Assembly: GCF_029601685.1 (NCBI RefSeq)
Contig: NZ_JARRIR010000003.1
Location: 186,001 to 250,000, forward strand
Direction of reading: 5' to 3'
Source of the DNA: Metarhizobium sp017305935
GTDB taxonomy: Bacteria > Pseudomonadota > Alphaproteobacteria > Rhizobiales > Rhizobiaceae
Length of the DNA stretch: 64,000 nucleotides
Below are positions 1 to 8,856 of the stretch, one piece after another (position 1 is the stretch's first letter; each line of letters starts with the position of its first letter). The position numbers were made by a program, and so were the translations under genes. The notes beneath the pieces were generated by a model, which did no database searches, was not told the DNA's origin, and was given only the letters and a program-made list of their open reading frames with translations.

Positions 1-1537
1 TTCGCACGTCACGGATATTGTTGCTCATGCCCCAGAGCACGTTGAGCGAGAAGGCGACGCTGGACCCCGATTCGTCGGCGACGATCTGCCATGCCTTCCG
101 CAGAAGCGCGTTCTGCTTGTCGACGTCGAGCGATGTGCGCACGTCGCCGAGGATACGGTCGATCTCGGGATTGTTGAGCTTGGTTTCCGCAAAGGCCGGC
201 TTGGTCGCGTAGAGATTGCTCAGCATCGTCACCGGCGGCCGCGCCTGGCTATAGCTGACATACATCGGCTTGACCTGCCAGATCTGGCTCCAATAGGTGC
301 CCGCGTTCTCCTGCCGGATCGTCACGTTGATGCCTGCGGGGCGGACGATCTCGGCAAAGGCCGTCGCCAGTTCTACCATGCCGGAAAGGCTCGGCGAGGT
401 GAACAGTTCCAGCTCGATCCCGTTGGGATGGCCGGCTTCCTCCAGAAGCGCCTTGGCCTGCGCCAGATCCTGGGCGCGAATTCCGAGGTTCTCGGGATAG
501 GTGGGATGGCCGGGCCAGATATGGACGTCGCTCGTCAGCGTGCCATAGCCCTGGAAGACGACGTTCAAGAGCGCCTGCCGGTCCACCGCAAGCTTGATCG
601 CGCGCACGACGCGGGGATCGTCGAAGGGCGCCTGGGTGAGGTCCATGACCACATACATGAAGGCCGAGTTCTCGCTGACGGCGACATGGGCCTTGTCCGA
701 GGCCTCGATCAACTGCGCCTGGGCCGGCCCGACCTGGCCGATGACATTCGAATTGCCGGAGAGCAGCGACTGGATCAGCGTCGCGGATTCCACGATGTTC
801 ACCTGGCGGATGCCGTCCAGATACGGCAGATTCGGGCGCCAGTAATGCTCGTTGCGCACCATCTCCCAGCTTTCGCCGGGGGCGAAGCTGGTCAGGCGGA
901 AGGGACCGGACCCGATGGCGGTTTCAACGGTGAATTCGGAGGTGCCCTTTTTGACGATCGCGAAGTTGCGCGCGGCGATCTGCAACGGGAACTGGCTGTT
1001 GGGCTCCTTGAGATTGAAGGTGATCGTCCTGTCGTCGACGACCTGGATACCTTGCGGGTCGAGCGTCTGGGCAAGGCTGGCCTGGCTGGGGGAGGCCGTG
1101 GCCGGGTCCAGCACGCGGGCGAAGCTGTAGGCCACGTCGGCCGTGGTGAGCGGCGTGCCGTCCGAGAAAGACAGGCCCTCGCGCAGCACGAAGGTCCAGG
1201 CCGAACCCGCTTCGTTCGACGAATAGTTTTCGGCGAGCTGGTTGGAGATCGCGAAACCGTTCTCGAGCCGGATCAGCCTGTCATAGATGTGCGCGCAATA
1301 GATCGTGTCGTTGCCCATGCTGGCGCGCGCGGGATCGAGCGATTCCCGCACCGTTCCGCTGGTATAGGCCATATTCAATGTTCCGCCCTTTTTGGGCGTG
1401 GCCTCCTGCGCGTTGGCTTGGCGGACGAGGCCGCCGCCGAATGCCATCACGGCAATACCCGCAACCGCGCCCCGGAGCATCGTGCGCCGCTTGAGTGGCG
1501 ATATCGCGAATTGCGTCGTTCCATTCCTGTCGCTCAT
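1..1537 (-). CDS. ABC transporter substrate-binding protein, family 5 (peptide/opine type), partial
   Basis: Periplasmic binding protein that should deliver a peptide-like or opine-like solute to an ABC importer. Translation starts at ATG 1537 and runs off the left edge of the window after 512 codons, so the C-terminus is missing. The N-terminus has a Tat-type signal (KRRTML at residues 16-21, then a hydrophobic stretch), unlike most family-5 proteins, which use Sec. The mature part shows the family-5 pattern: KKGGTLNMAY, then the DGTPLTTADV segment, then GSGPFRLTSF. The ligand cannot be read from sequence. Its transporter partners are presumably beyond the left edge. It is separated from the next minus-strand gene by about 350 bp with its own control-like repeats. 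Confidence 0.88.
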   Translation of the reverse strand, partial: MSDRNGTTQFAISPLKRRTMLRGAVAGIAVMAFGGGLVRQANAQEATPKKGGTLNMAYTSGTVRESLDPARASMGNDTIYCAHIYDRLIRLENGFAISNQLAENYSSNEAGSAWTFVLREGLSFSDGTPLTTADVAYSFARVLDPATASPSQASLAQTLDPQGIQVVDDRTITFNLKEPNSQFPLQIAARNFAIVKKGTSEFTVETAIGSGPFRLTSFAPGESWEMVRNEHYWRPNLPYLDGIRQVNIVESATLIQSLLSGNSNVIGQVGPAQAQLIEASDKAHVAVSENSAFMYVVMDLTQAPFDDPRVVRAIKLAVDRQALLNVVFQGYGTLTSDVHIWPGHPTYPENLGIRAQDLAQAKALLEEAGHPNGIELELFTSPSLSGMVELATAFAEIVRPAGINVTIRQENAGTYWSQIWQVKPMYVSYSQARPPVTMLSNLYATKPAFAETKLNNPEIDRILGDVRTSLDVDKQNALLRKAWQIVADESGSSVAFSLNVLWGMSNNIRDVR

Positions 1538-1891
1538 CTGTGACTCCCGGTTTGTTAGTTTCCAGTTCGCTGGAATTTTCCCCTATTTCTTATAAATAGC
1601 AGAGCCGGCCCGAATTGAGAAGCGTTATTTTCGAAAATCCTGCGGCACTGCATTGCCGGGAGGGCGGCTGCCGATCGTCTCCGTCCTCCTCGAACCGTGA
1701 CCGGAGGAAAGGATGACCCGGCATTTTGCGCGGCGCGACAAGCGGGTCGCTTCGGCGAGCCGGTCGGGGCTCGGCGCTGCCATATGTCCGGGGCGCGAAT
1801 GCAGGTGAGTCAGGCGGTATTTCGCGGCCGCAGCGAGTGTCAGGTGATCGCGGCGGAGCGATCCGCCGCGACCCAGGATGTCGAGGATCGC
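1538..1891 (-). promoter_or_regulatory. leader and promoter region of the family-5 binding-protein gene
   Basis: No gene is credible in this 354-bp gap. Three symmetrical elements lie upstream of ATG 1537: TTCCAG-N4-CTGGAA at 1560-1575, CTATTT-N5-AAATAG at 1583-1599 (AT-rich, the likely minus-strand -10 area), and the 12-bp palindrome ATTTTCGAAAAT at 1627-1638. The arrangement suggests operators around a promoter. The bound regulator is unknown and may lie outside the window. Confidence 0.4.
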
Positions 1892-2671
1892 TTAGCGATA
1901 GACAATGCCGCCGTCGGTCAGGATGGCCTGGCCGGTGATATAGTCGGAATCGTCCGAAGAGAGGAATGCGACCAGCGCGGCCACGTCTTCTGGTGTCTGG
2001 GCACGGCCGAGGGCGATCCCTTCGACATATTTCTTGTATGTCTCGCCTTTCGGCGTTCCGGTGATCTCGGAAAAGCGTTCGTCGATCTCGACCCACATGT
2101 CGGTGCCGACGATGCCGGGGCAATAGGCATTCACCGTAATCTGATGCGAGGCGTATTCCTTGGCCGCCGCCTGGGTGAGCGCCCGCACCGCAAATTTCGT
2201 CGCCGAATAGACCCCGAGCATCGCAAAGCCGTCATGGCCGGCGATGGAGGAGGCGTTGATGATCTTGCCCTTGTGGCCGCGTGCCTTGAACTTAGCCGCC
2301 GCTGCCTGAGTGCCCCAGACGACGCCGTCGACATTGATGCGGAAGATGCGGTCCAGATCGTCCGGGCGGACATCGTCGAGCGGCTTCACCTGGGCGATGC
2401 CGGCATTGTTGACGATGACGTCGAAGCCGCCCAGTTCCTTTTCGGCGTGCTCGACGGCGGCAAAGACCTGGTCGCGGTCGCTGACATCCGCCGTGAAGGT
2501 CGTGGCCTTGACGCCATGCGCCTCGACCTCGGCCTTTACGGCCTCGAGCTTGTCGGCCTTGATGTCGACCAGTGCCAGATTGGCGCCGTCCCTGGCCAGC
2601 CGCAGCGCTATGCCGCGACCGATGCCCTGGCTGGCGCCGGTGACCAGAATGACTTTTCCCTTGACGGACAT
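1892..2671 (-). CDS. budC: acetoin/diacetyl reductase (meso-2,3-butanediol dehydrogenase type SDR)
   Basis: Classical short-chain dehydrogenase of 259 residues. By family it interconverts diacetyl, acetoin and 2,3-butanediol with NAD(H) in the cytosol. The cofactor motif TGASQGIG is at residues 11-18, NNAG at 88-91, and the catalytic Ser142, Tyr155 and Lys159 are in place (YSATK). The stretch around SSIAGHDGFAMLGVYSATKF and the later CPGIVGTDMW are typical of the BudC/acetoin-reductase branch rather than of general SDRs. ATG 2671 is preceded by AAGGA at good spacing. It sits 24 bp after the FUSC gene on the same strand and is probably co-transcribed with lrgA-lrgB-FUSC. Exact substrate is inferred from similarity only. 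Confidence 0.82.
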   Translation of the reverse strand: MSVKGKVILVTGASQGIGRGIALRLARDGANLALVDIKADKLEAVKAEVEAHGVKATTFTADVSDRDQVFAAVEHAEKELGGFDVIVNNAGIAQVKPLDDVRPDDLDRIFRINVDGVVWGTQAAAAKFKARGHKGKIINASSIAGHDGFAMLGVYSATKFAVRALTQAAAKEYASHQITVNAYCPGIVGTDMWVEIDERFSEITGTPKGETYKKYVEGIALGRAQTPEDVAALVAFLSSDDSDYITGQAILTDGGIVYR

Positions 2672-2695
2672 GACGTTTCCTTTCGTTGCCTGGGA

Positions 2696-3748
2696 TCAGG
2701 ATGCTAGTTCCGCTTTGCCGACCTTTTGATGACGGCCGGGTAACGCGTTTTTCCGAAGAATTTCGCTGAGGATGCGCAGCGATGAAACGACCGGCATCCA
2801 GTCCGGCGCGATCGTTTCGAGTTGTGGCGAAGAATGGCCGGGATATGCGAGGGGACCGGTCGCCTTGCCGCTGGAAAGCGCGGCCAGCGCCCGAAGGCTG
2901 CTTTCCAGTTCGCCGGGAGGCCGTTTGCCCTGCAACAATGCCTCGCGCAGACCATCGGCGAGCAGCAGCGCCGCCGCGCAGAGGCGGATCGCGTCATGCT
3001 CCGCATCGTCGGCGGCGGAGATGACCGAGGCAGCGGCCAAGCGCCCGCGAAGCGACCACCGGGCGGAATAGCGCGCGCCATCGGCGCCCGCGCGCAGCAG
3101 CGCCAGATCCTCCTGCGCCCTCAGCATCAGCCCGAGCGTCGTCTGGGCGCGGCGCGGATCGGCCTTGTGCAAGGCCTCTGCCGCTGCTTCCAGCCCGGCG
3201 CCGATCCGCAGCAGCAGATGAGCCATGGCGCTGTCGATCTGGCGCAGAGGGTCGGGCGTCAGCAGGATCTGGCTGAACAGCAGGCCCGCGCCTGCGCCGA
3301 CGATTACGTCCTCCATCCGGTGCCAGCCCGCGTTTTCCGCCCCCATGGCCAGGACAAGGACGGCGGAGACGCCTGCCTGGATCGGCACCACGGCCGGCAG
3401 GCCGAAGACCGAGGCGATCAGGATCGAAAGGAAGACCGCAGCCGACATGCGCAAAAGCGCCAGGGGTTCGGCCTCCAGCATGGTCTCGGGAATTTGCAGC
3501 GCCAGTTCACCCATGAGAATGCCGATCGCCACGCCCAGCATCAGCCCGGTCGCCTGCCGGCCGTGATTGGGCAGGCCGGGCGCGAGGCAGACAATGGCCG
3601 TCACGATGGCAAAGACCGGATGCGGATGGCCGAGGAGCCAGTTCGCCAGAAGCCAGGCCAGGGCGCCCGCAATGGCCGTGGCAAGCGCATCGCGCCAGGC
3701 GGCGTTCATGCGTTCCAGCGACAGGCGTATACGGGTGACGATGCTCAT
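2696..3748 (-). CDS. FUSC-family (aromatic-acid-exporter-like) membrane protein
   Basis: Inner-membrane protein of 350 residues. Hydrophobic segments fill roughly residues 18-160 (ALATAIAGALAWLLANWLL, then VFAIVTAIVCLAPG and further helices), followed by a long, mostly helical cytoplasmic part to the C-terminus. This is the half-size FUSC/ArAE layout; full-length AaeB-like efflux pumps are about twice as long. Family members are linked to efflux of aromatic or other weak acids, but function here is unproven. ATG 3748 lies only 3 bp after the lrgB stop, so translation is probably coupled to it. The acetoin reductase follows 24 bp downstream. Confidence 0.75.
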   Translation of the reverse strand: MSIVTRIRLSLERMNAAWRDALATAIAGALAWLLANWLLGHPHPVFAIVTAIVCLAPGLPNHGRQATGLMLGVAIGILMGELALQIPETMLEAEPLALLRMSAAVFLSILIASVFGLPAVVPIQAGVSAVLVLAMGAENAGWHRMEDVIVGAGAGLLFSQILLTPDPLRQIDSAMAHLLLRIGAGLEAAAEALHKADPRRAQTTLGLMLRAQEDLALLRAGADGARYSARWSLRGRLAAASVISAADDAEHDAIRLCAAALLLADGLREALLQGKRPPGELESSLRALAALSSGKATGPLAYPGHSSPQLETIAPDWMPVVSSLRILSEILRKNALPGRHQKVGKAELAS

Positions 3749-3751
3749 GGT

Positions 3752-4441
3752 TCACCTCAGCAGCGCGACAAGCGGGGCCATCAGCACATTCAACAGCCCG
3801 ACGAGAACCATGACAAGCCCGGCGACGGCTCCTTCCGTGGCGCCGATCTGATGCGCCCGGGCGGTGCCCGCGCCATGGGCGCCGAGGCCAAACAGCGAGC
3901 CGCGCGCCAGCGCCGAGGCAATGCGGAACCTGGCGAGGATCAGATCGCCCATGACCGCGCCCGCGATGCCGGTAACGACGACGAAGACCGCCGTCAGGTC
4001 GGGAATGCCGCCGATCTCGGACGAGACTTCCATCGCAAAAGGCGTGCTGATGGAACGCGGCAGCAGGCTCAACCTGATCACCCCGTCTAGCCCCACCAGG
4101 CTCGCCAGAGCCCAGCTCGACAGGATCGACACCAGGCTGCCGGCCAGCATCCCGGCCAGCAGGATGGGCCAGTAACGCCGGATCAGCGCGCGCTGTTCAT
4201 AGATCGGAATGGCGAAGGCCACCGTCGCCGGTCCGAGCAGCAGCACCAGCCAATGCGTGCCGCCGATATAATCGCGATAGCTTTCATGCAGGGAGACGAC
4301 CACGAGCAGCAACAGCAGCGGCGTCACCGCCAGCGGCATCAGCCACCAGCGCGGCCAGCGGCGATAGACCTGTTTCGAAATCCAGTAGAATCCGATCGTC
4401 AGGCCCGACCAGAAGAGCGTATGCAGGAAGGCCTCAGGCAT
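3752..4441 (-). CDS. lrgB: LrgB/CidB-family membrane protein
   Basis: Integral membrane protein of 229 residues with about seven hydrophobic helices. The family hallmarks are visible: LLPRSISTPFAMEVSSEIGG in the middle and GAHGAGTARAHQIGATEGAV near the C-terminus. LrgB pairs with LrgA. In Bacillus and Streptococcus the pair moves pyruvate, and in Staphylococcus it is tied to holin-like control of autolysis; in plants the fused homologue carries glycolate and glycerate. I chose ATG 4441 because it overlaps the lrgA stop by 8 bp (ATGCCTGA) and has GGAG upstream. An earlier alternative at 4462 would overlap more. Confidence 0.88.
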   Translation of the reverse strand: MPEAFLHTLFWSGLTIGFYWISKQVYRRWPRWWLMPLAVTPLLLLLVVVSLHESYRDYIGGTHWLVLLLGPATVAFAIPIYEQRALIRRYWPILLAGMLAGSLVSILSSWALASLVGLDGVIRLSLLPRSISTPFAMEVSSEIGGIPDLTAVFVVVTGIAGAVMGDLILARFRIASALARGSLFGLGAHGAGTARAHQIGATEGAVAGLVMVLVGLLNVLMAPLVALLR

Positions 4442-4841
4442 GCTCCCGCTCCTTTCTGTCACCCAGATATTTCCAGCAGCGATCCACGGTGAAGGCCGTG
4501 GCGAGCATGACCAGCGCCGTGCTGGCGAGAATGACGAAAAGAATCTTCAGCCCGGTCAGGCCGAAGAGTTCCGGGTGATCCAGCACGGCAAGCACGGCCG
4601 GCACGAAGAACAGCAGCATATCCGACAGGAACCAGCCCGCCCCGCGCCGCATGCTGAGCGTGCTGATCCGCCGCATGGCCAGCAGGACGAGCAGCAGCCC
4701 GAGACCGACGATGCCGCCAGGCAGCGGGATGCCGAGAACGCGCACGAGAGCTTCGCCGATGAGCCAGAAGCTGAAAACGGTCAGCACCTGGGCAACCGGG
4801 TGGTGATGCAGAAAACGGGCGGACCTGTGATGAACAGACAT
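4434..4841 (-). CDS. lrgA: LrgA/CidA-family membrane protein
   Basis: Small membrane protein of 135 residues with four predicted helices; the PLPGGIVGLGLLLVLLA segment and the WFLSDMLLFFVPA segment are typical of LrgA/CidA. It is the expected partner of LrgB directly downstream. Start ATG 4841 is favoured by AAGGA seven bases upstream. A longer in-frame start at 4910 would run into the divergent control region and adds an unlikely N-terminus. It is divergent from a LysR regulator at 4931, the same regulatory setup as CidR with cidAB in Gram-positive bacteria. Confidence 0.87.
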   Translation of the reverse strand: MSVHHRSARFLHHHPVAQVLTVFSFWLIGEALVRVLGIPLPGGIVGLGLLLVLLAMRRISTLSMRRGAGWFLSDMLLFFVPAVLAVLDHPELFGLTGLKILFVILASTALVMLATAFTVDRCWKYLGDRKEREHA

Positions 4842-4930
4842 GGCGAATTCCTTTTTCCCGAACATAAGCGCCCTCTTGCTATTCGAGAAATGAATTGATT
4901 GAATAAACAATATTCCAAAGAGGACTTGAT
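4842..4930. promoter_or_regulatory. divergent lrgA / lysR control region with LysR-type box
   Basis: This 89-bp AT-rich spacer contains TTC-N7-GAA at 4882-4894, which fits the LysR T-N11-A consensus, and a second symmetrical element GAATA-N5-TATTC at 4901-4915, close to the regulator start. The two sites about 20 bp apart resemble recognition and activation half-sites of a LysR regulator controlling its divergent neighbour. Binding is inferred. Confidence 0.5.
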
Positions 4931-5908
4931 ATGGATTTTCGCCCGTTGCGTGCTTTTATAGAGGTCGTGCGTCAGGGCGGCTTTTCCAGCGCCGCGAAGA
5001 CCGTTTGCGCTACGCAATCGACCGTCAGCAAGGCCGTGAAACAGCTCGAGGACGAGATCGGCTTGCGGCTTCTCGACCGCATCGGCCATCGCAGCGTGAT
5101 GACCGCGGCGGGAGAGGTGGTGTATCGCCGGGGCCTGAAACTCTTGGCCGATCGTGACGACCTGATGGCCGAGATCGACGAAATCCGCGGCGTCCGGCGC
5201 GGCGCGCTGCGGCTCGGCCTGCCGCCTGTCGGAAGCAGCACGATTTTCGCGCCGCTGTTTGCCATCTACCGCCAGCGTTTTCCCGGGATCGAGGTGCGGT
5301 TGACGGAATATGGCAGCGATCAGTTGGCGTCGGTTCTGCATGCGGGGGAGATCGACTTCGCCGGCGCGTTGCTGCCCGTTTCCGGGGAGTTCGAGTTCCA
5401 GCCCGTGCGCCGCGAACCCCTCGTCGCGCTGCTGCCGCCCGGCCATCCCCTGGCCGACGCCGCCTCCGTGACGATGCTGGACCTGAAGGATACACCCTTC
5501 GTCCTGTTCGCTTCCGGCTTCGCGCTGCACCGGATGGTCATGGATGCCTGCCGTCGCTCGGGTTTCGAGCCCGATATCGTGGCGCGAAGCGGCCAGACCG
5601 ACTTCATGGTTGAACTGGTCGGCACGGGCCTGGGCGTCACCTTCCTGCCCCGGATGATTGCGGCCCGTTATAAGGTGCGCGGCCTGTGCCATGTCGCCCT
5701 GGACGAGCCCGACGCGGAATGGAACATGGCCATGGTCTGGCGGCGGGGCGCCTGGCTCTCACCCGCCGCACAGGCTTGGCTGGATCTGGTACGGGAGACT
5801 CATGGCAGAGTTTCCTGGCCAGATAACTCGCCTGCCACAGAAAGGAATTCACTCCGGGATATGAGCGAAAGCGGTCATTTCGCTATACCGGGAGTCAATG
5901 AAAGCTGA
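4931..5908 (+). CDS. LysR-family transcriptional regulator (CidR-like position)
   Basis: LysR regulator of 325 residues. The winged helix is at about residues 3-62 (FIEVVRQGGFSSAAKTV, then STVSKAVKQLEDEIG), and the effector-binding domain follows from about residue 90 (RGALRLGLPPVGSSTIFAPL). The last 30 residues after LDLVRET extend past the usual end of the family and look unstructured. It is divergent from lrgA-lrgB and, by analogy with CidR, probably controls them in response to a small organic acid. That role is inferred from position. The stop codon lies beside a direct repeat (TGAAAGCTG at 5899 and 5910) that precedes the next transporter operon. Confidence 0.85.
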   Translation: MDFRPLRAFIEVVRQGGFSSAAKTVCATQSTVSKAVKQLEDEIGLRLLDRIGHRSVMTAAGEVVYRRGLKLLADRDDLMAEIDEIRGVRRGALRLGLPPVGSSTIFAPLFAIYRQRFPGIEVRLTEYGSDQLASVLHAGEIDFAGALLPVSGEFEFQPVRREPLVALLPPGHPLADAASVTMLDLKDTPFVLFASGFALHRMVMDACRRSGFEPDIVARSGQTDFMVELVGTGLGVTFLPRMIAARYKVRGLCHVALDEPDAEWNMAMVWRRGAWLSPAAQAWLDLVRETHGRVSWPDNSPATERNSLRDMSESGHFAIPGVNES

Positions 5909-6001
5909 CTGAAAGCTGCGCGTGTTAATCCTTTCCCAGGACACCGGAGAGGAGATGCGTTCGGGAGAGCGCGCACCGGTGCCACGCACAGGGAGGAATT
6001 C

Positions 6002-7018
6002 ATGCGGTTTCATCGCGGTTTTGCACGCGCTCTTTCCATGTCGGCCATTGCGGTCGCCGGCCTGCTGTCGGCAACCTCGCTTGCGGGCGCGGCCGACAAG
6101 ATCACCATCATGGTCGGCGGTTATGAGAAGCAGATCTATCTGCCGGCCAAGCTGGCGGAAGCGCTGGGCTATTTCAAGGACGAAGGGCTCGACGTCGAGC
6201 TTCTCAACGAAGCCGCCGGCGTCGATGCCGAAAACCAGCTTCTCGCCGGCGCGGTGCAGGGCGTCGTCGGCTTCTACGACCATTGCGTCGACCTTCAGGC
6301 CAAGGGCAAGTTCGTCGAATCCGTCGTGCAGTTCAGCCAGGCGCCGGGTGAGGTCGAGATGCTTTCGGCCAAATATCCCGATGTCAAATCCTTCGCCGAC
6401 CTGAAGGGCAAGACGCTCGGCGTCACCGGCCTCGGCTCCTCGACGAATTTCCTGACGCTTTACATGGCGTCCAAGGCCGGGCTGCAGCCGGGCGACATCG
6501 TCACCGTTCCGGTCGGCGCGGGCGGCACCTTCATCGCCGCCATGCAGCAGGACCAGATCCAGGCGGGCATGACCACGGAGCCGACCATCTCGCGCCTGGT
6601 CAAGACCGGCGAAGCCACGGTTCTCACCGACCTGCGCACGGTCGAGCAAACCCGCGCCGCCCTCGGCGGCACCTATCCGGCCGCCTCGCTCTACATGGAA
6701 ACCTCCTGGGTCGATGCCCACAAGGAAGAAGTCCAGAAGCTCGCCAACGCCTTCGTGAAGACGTTGAAGTATATCGGAACGCATAGCGGCGCCGAGATCG
6801 CGGAGCAGATGCCGAAGGATTTCTACGTCGGCGACAAGGAGGGTTACATCAAGGCCCTCGACGCGGGCAAGGGCATGTTCACGCCCGATGGCGTCATGCC
6901 GGAGGATGGACCCAAGACGGTGCTCGCCGTCCTTTCCGAATTCTCCAAGAACGTCAAGGGCAAGCAGATCGACCTCGCCAAGACCTATACGAGCGAATTC
7001 GTCAAGAACGCCAAGTAA
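6002..7018 (+). CDS. ABC transporter substrate-binding protein, NMT1/SsuA-like
   Basis: Exported binding protein of 338 residues with a Sec signal (about residues 1-30, cleavage after LAGA) and an NMT1/THI5-type fold seen in binding proteins for sulfonates, thiamine precursors and nitrate-like solutes. Recognisable stretches are ITIMVGGYEKQIYLPAKLAE, LLAGAVQGVVGFYDH and FADLKGKTLGVTGLGSSTNF. GGGAGGAATTC precedes ATG 6002. It is the first gene of a complete three-gene importer (binding protein, ATPase, permease). A stable hairpin follows its stop codon. The ligand is unknown; the nearby TctDE-like pair hints at an organic acid but does not show it. Confidence 0.87.
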   Translation: MRFHRGFARALSMSAIAVAGLLSATSLAGAADKITIMVGGYEKQIYLPAKLAEALGYFKDEGLDVELLNEAAGVDAENQLLAGAVQGVVGFYDHCVDLQAKGKFVESVVQFSQAPGEVEMLSAKYPDVKSFADLKGKTLGVTGLGSSTNFLTLYMASKAGLQPGDIVTVPVGAGGTFIAAMQQDQIQAGMTTEPTISRLVKTGEATVLTDLRTVEQTRAALGGTYPAASLYMETSWVDAHKEEVQKLANAFVKTLKYIGTHSGAEIAEQMPKDFYVGDKEGYIKALDAGKGMFTPDGVMPEDGPKTVLAVLSEFSKNVKGKQIDLAKTYTSEFVKNAK

Positions 7019-7032
7019 TTACTCCTTCCTTC

Positions 7033-7059
7033 GCCCGTTCCCGACGCTCGGGAGCGGGC
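7033..7059 (+). other. intercistronic stem-loop after binding-protein gene
   Basis: GCCCGTTCCCGA (7033-7044) pairs with TCGGGAGCGGGC (7048-7059) with one wobble and a 3-nt loop. There is no T-run, so this is more likely an mRNA-stabilising or attenuating hairpin that keeps the binding protein more abundant than the ATPase and permease. Confidence 0.55.
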
Positions 7060-7109
7060 CTGTCGAAACGTCACTCGCGCGCCATCCCCCGCCGCGGAAA
7101 GGATGTCCC

Positions 7110-7928
7110 ATGGCTGCCAGTCAGGGCCGAGAGCCGGCCATCGAACTCATCAATGTGACGCGCCGCTTCGTCTCGCCGACGGGCAAGAGCCTGACGGCGC
7201 TCGCCGACTTCAACATGACGGTGGAGCGCGGCGAATTCGTCGCCGTCGTCGGACCGACCGGCTGCGGCAAGTCGACGACGCTCAACCTGGTCACCGGTCT
7301 TGCCAGGCCGTCCGCCGGCGAGGTCCGCCTGATGGGCGGGCCGGTGAACGGCATCGATCCGCGCGTCGGTTTCGCCTTCCAGAAGGATGCGCTGTTTCCG
7401 TGGAAGAACGTCATCGACAACGTCATGGCCGGCCCGCTGTTTCGCGGCCGCTCGCGCAGCGAGGCGGAGAAATCGGCCAAGGACTGGCTGGCGCGCGTCG
7501 GGCTTTCCAAGTTCCTGCACCATTATCCCCACCAGCTTTCCGGCGGCATGCGCAAGCGCGTGGCGCTGGCCCAGACCTTCATCAACGAGCCGGAAATCCT
7601 GCTGATGGACGAGCCCTTCTCGGCGCTCGACGTGCAGACCCGCACCGTGATGCACGAGGAACTGCTGAAGCTCTGGGCCGAGCGGCAGGCTTCGGTCGTC
7701 TTCGTCACCCACGACCTCGAAGAGGCGGTGGCGCTGGCCGACAAGGTCTACGTTCTGACCGCAGGCCCCGCCACGGTGAAATCGGTTTACCGCATCGACC
7801 TGCCGCGCCCGCGCGTCGTCTCGGAAATCCGCTACGAGCAGGCCTTCATCGATTATTGCAAGACCATCTGGGAAGACCTGCGCCAGGAAGTCGAGACCAG
7901 CTATCGCCGCGCCAGCGAAGCCGCCTGA
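7110..7928 (+). CDS. ABC transporter ATP-binding protein (SsuB/TauB type)
   Basis: ATPase of 272 residues energising the NMT1-type importer. Walker A GPTGCGKST, signature LSGGM, Walker B ILLMDEP and the switch His in VTHD are all present; the QKDALFPWKNV Q-loop segment is typical of SsuB/TauB/ThiZ ATPases. Start ATG 7110 is preceded by GGAAAGGATG. An open frame reaches upstream to 6888 but overlaps the binding-protein gene and lacks family similarity. The permease follows after 13 bp. Confidence 0.9.
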   Translation: MAASQGREPAIELINVTRRFVSPTGKSLTALADFNMTVERGEFVAVVGPTGCGKSTTLNLVTGLARPSAGEVRLMGGPVNGIDPRVGFAFQKDALFPWKNVIDNVMAGPLFRGRSRSEAEKSAKDWLARVGLSKFLHHYPHQLSGGMRKRVALAQTFINEPEILLMDEPFSALDVQTRTVMHEELLKLWAERQASVVFVTHDLEEAVALADKVYVLTAGPATVKSVYRIDLPRPRVVSEIRYEQAFIDYCKTIWEDLRQEVETSYRRASEAA

Positions 7929-7941
7929 GGAGGACGGGACC

Positions 7942-8811
7942 ATGACAGACATCACGATGGCCGCCGGCTACCGCCCGGGCACCAGCGACACGGAAATCGA
8001 GGCGGCGGCACAGGCCCGCATCAGGCGCCGCAAGCAGACCGTGCTTTTCTGGCAGATCGCCATTCTCGTCCTTCTCCTCGGCCTGTGGGAACTGGCTTCC
8101 GACATGAACTGGATCGATCCGTTCTTCTATGCCAGCCCCAGCGCTGTCGTTGCCCGCCTGCAGGACTGGGCGCTCAACGGCACCACCGAGGGATCGCTGT
8201 GGTACAATCTCGGCGTGACGATGGAAGAGGCGCTGATCGGTTTCGTCACCGGCTCGGTGGCCGGCGTCGTCGTCGGCATCGGGCTCGGCCGCAACCAGAT
8301 GCTCTCCGATATCTTTTCGGTCTACATCAAGGCGATCAACTCCATTCCGCGTGTCGTGCTGGCGCCGATCTTCATCATGATCATGGGCCTCGGCCTCGCC
8401 TCCAAGGTGGCGCTCGCCTTCGTAATGGTGTTCTTCGTCGTGTTCGCCAATGCCTTTCAGGGCGTGCGCGAGGCCGACCGCGACATGATCGCCAATGCCC
8501 GTATCCTCGGCGCGTCCAACTGGCAGGTCACCCGCACCGTCGTCATTCCCTCGGCGATGAGCTGGATCTTCGCCAGCCTGCATGTCTCCTTCGGCTTCGC
8601 CATCATCGGCGCCATCGTCGGGGAGTTCGTCGGCGCCCGCTTCGGCATCGGCCAGCTGATCTCGATCGCCAAGGGCACCTTCGATGCCGCCGGCATGTTC
8701 GCCGCCATCGTCCTCGTCATGGTCGTCACGCTGGCGGCCGAATATGTGATGACGGTGATCGAGAACCGACTCGCCAAGTGGCGGCCGCAGCAAAGCCTCG
8801 ACACCCATTGA
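7942..8811 (+). CDS. ABC transporter permease (SsuC/TauC type)
   Basis: Inner-membrane permease of 289 residues with about six helices and the EAA loop (DRDMIANARILGASNWQVTRTVVIP) that docks to the ATPase. The N-terminal 30 residues are polar, then the first helix begins. AGGAGGACGGGACC lies upstream of ATG 7942. It closes the three-gene operon; a hairpin terminator follows and separates it from the convergent kinase gene. Confidence 0.9.
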   Translation: MTDITMAAGYRPGTSDTEIEAAAQARIRRRKQTVLFWQIAILVLLLGLWELASDMNWIDPFFYASPSAVVARLQDWALNGTTEGSLWYNLGVTMEEALIGFVTGSVAGVVVGIGLGRNQMLSDIFSVYIKAINSIPRVVLAPIFIMIMGLGLASKVALAFVMVFFVVFANAFQGVREADRDMIANARILGASNWQVTRTVVIPSAMSWIFASLHVSFGFAIIGAIVGEFVGARFGIGQLISIAKGTFDAAGMFAAIVLVMVVTLAAEYVMTVIENRLAKWRPQQSLDTH

Positions 8812-8833
8812 CGCTCGGGAACGGACACTGAAA

Positions 8834-8853
8834 CAGGGGGCGAAGGCCCCCTG
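8834..8853. terminator. bidirectional hairpin terminator
   Basis: Perfect 8-bp stem CAGGGGGC / GCCCCCTG with GAAG loop between the convergent permease and histidine-kinase genes. The T-run is weak (TCCTCATT), so efficiency is uncertain. Confidence 0.7.
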
Positions 8854-8856
8854 TCC

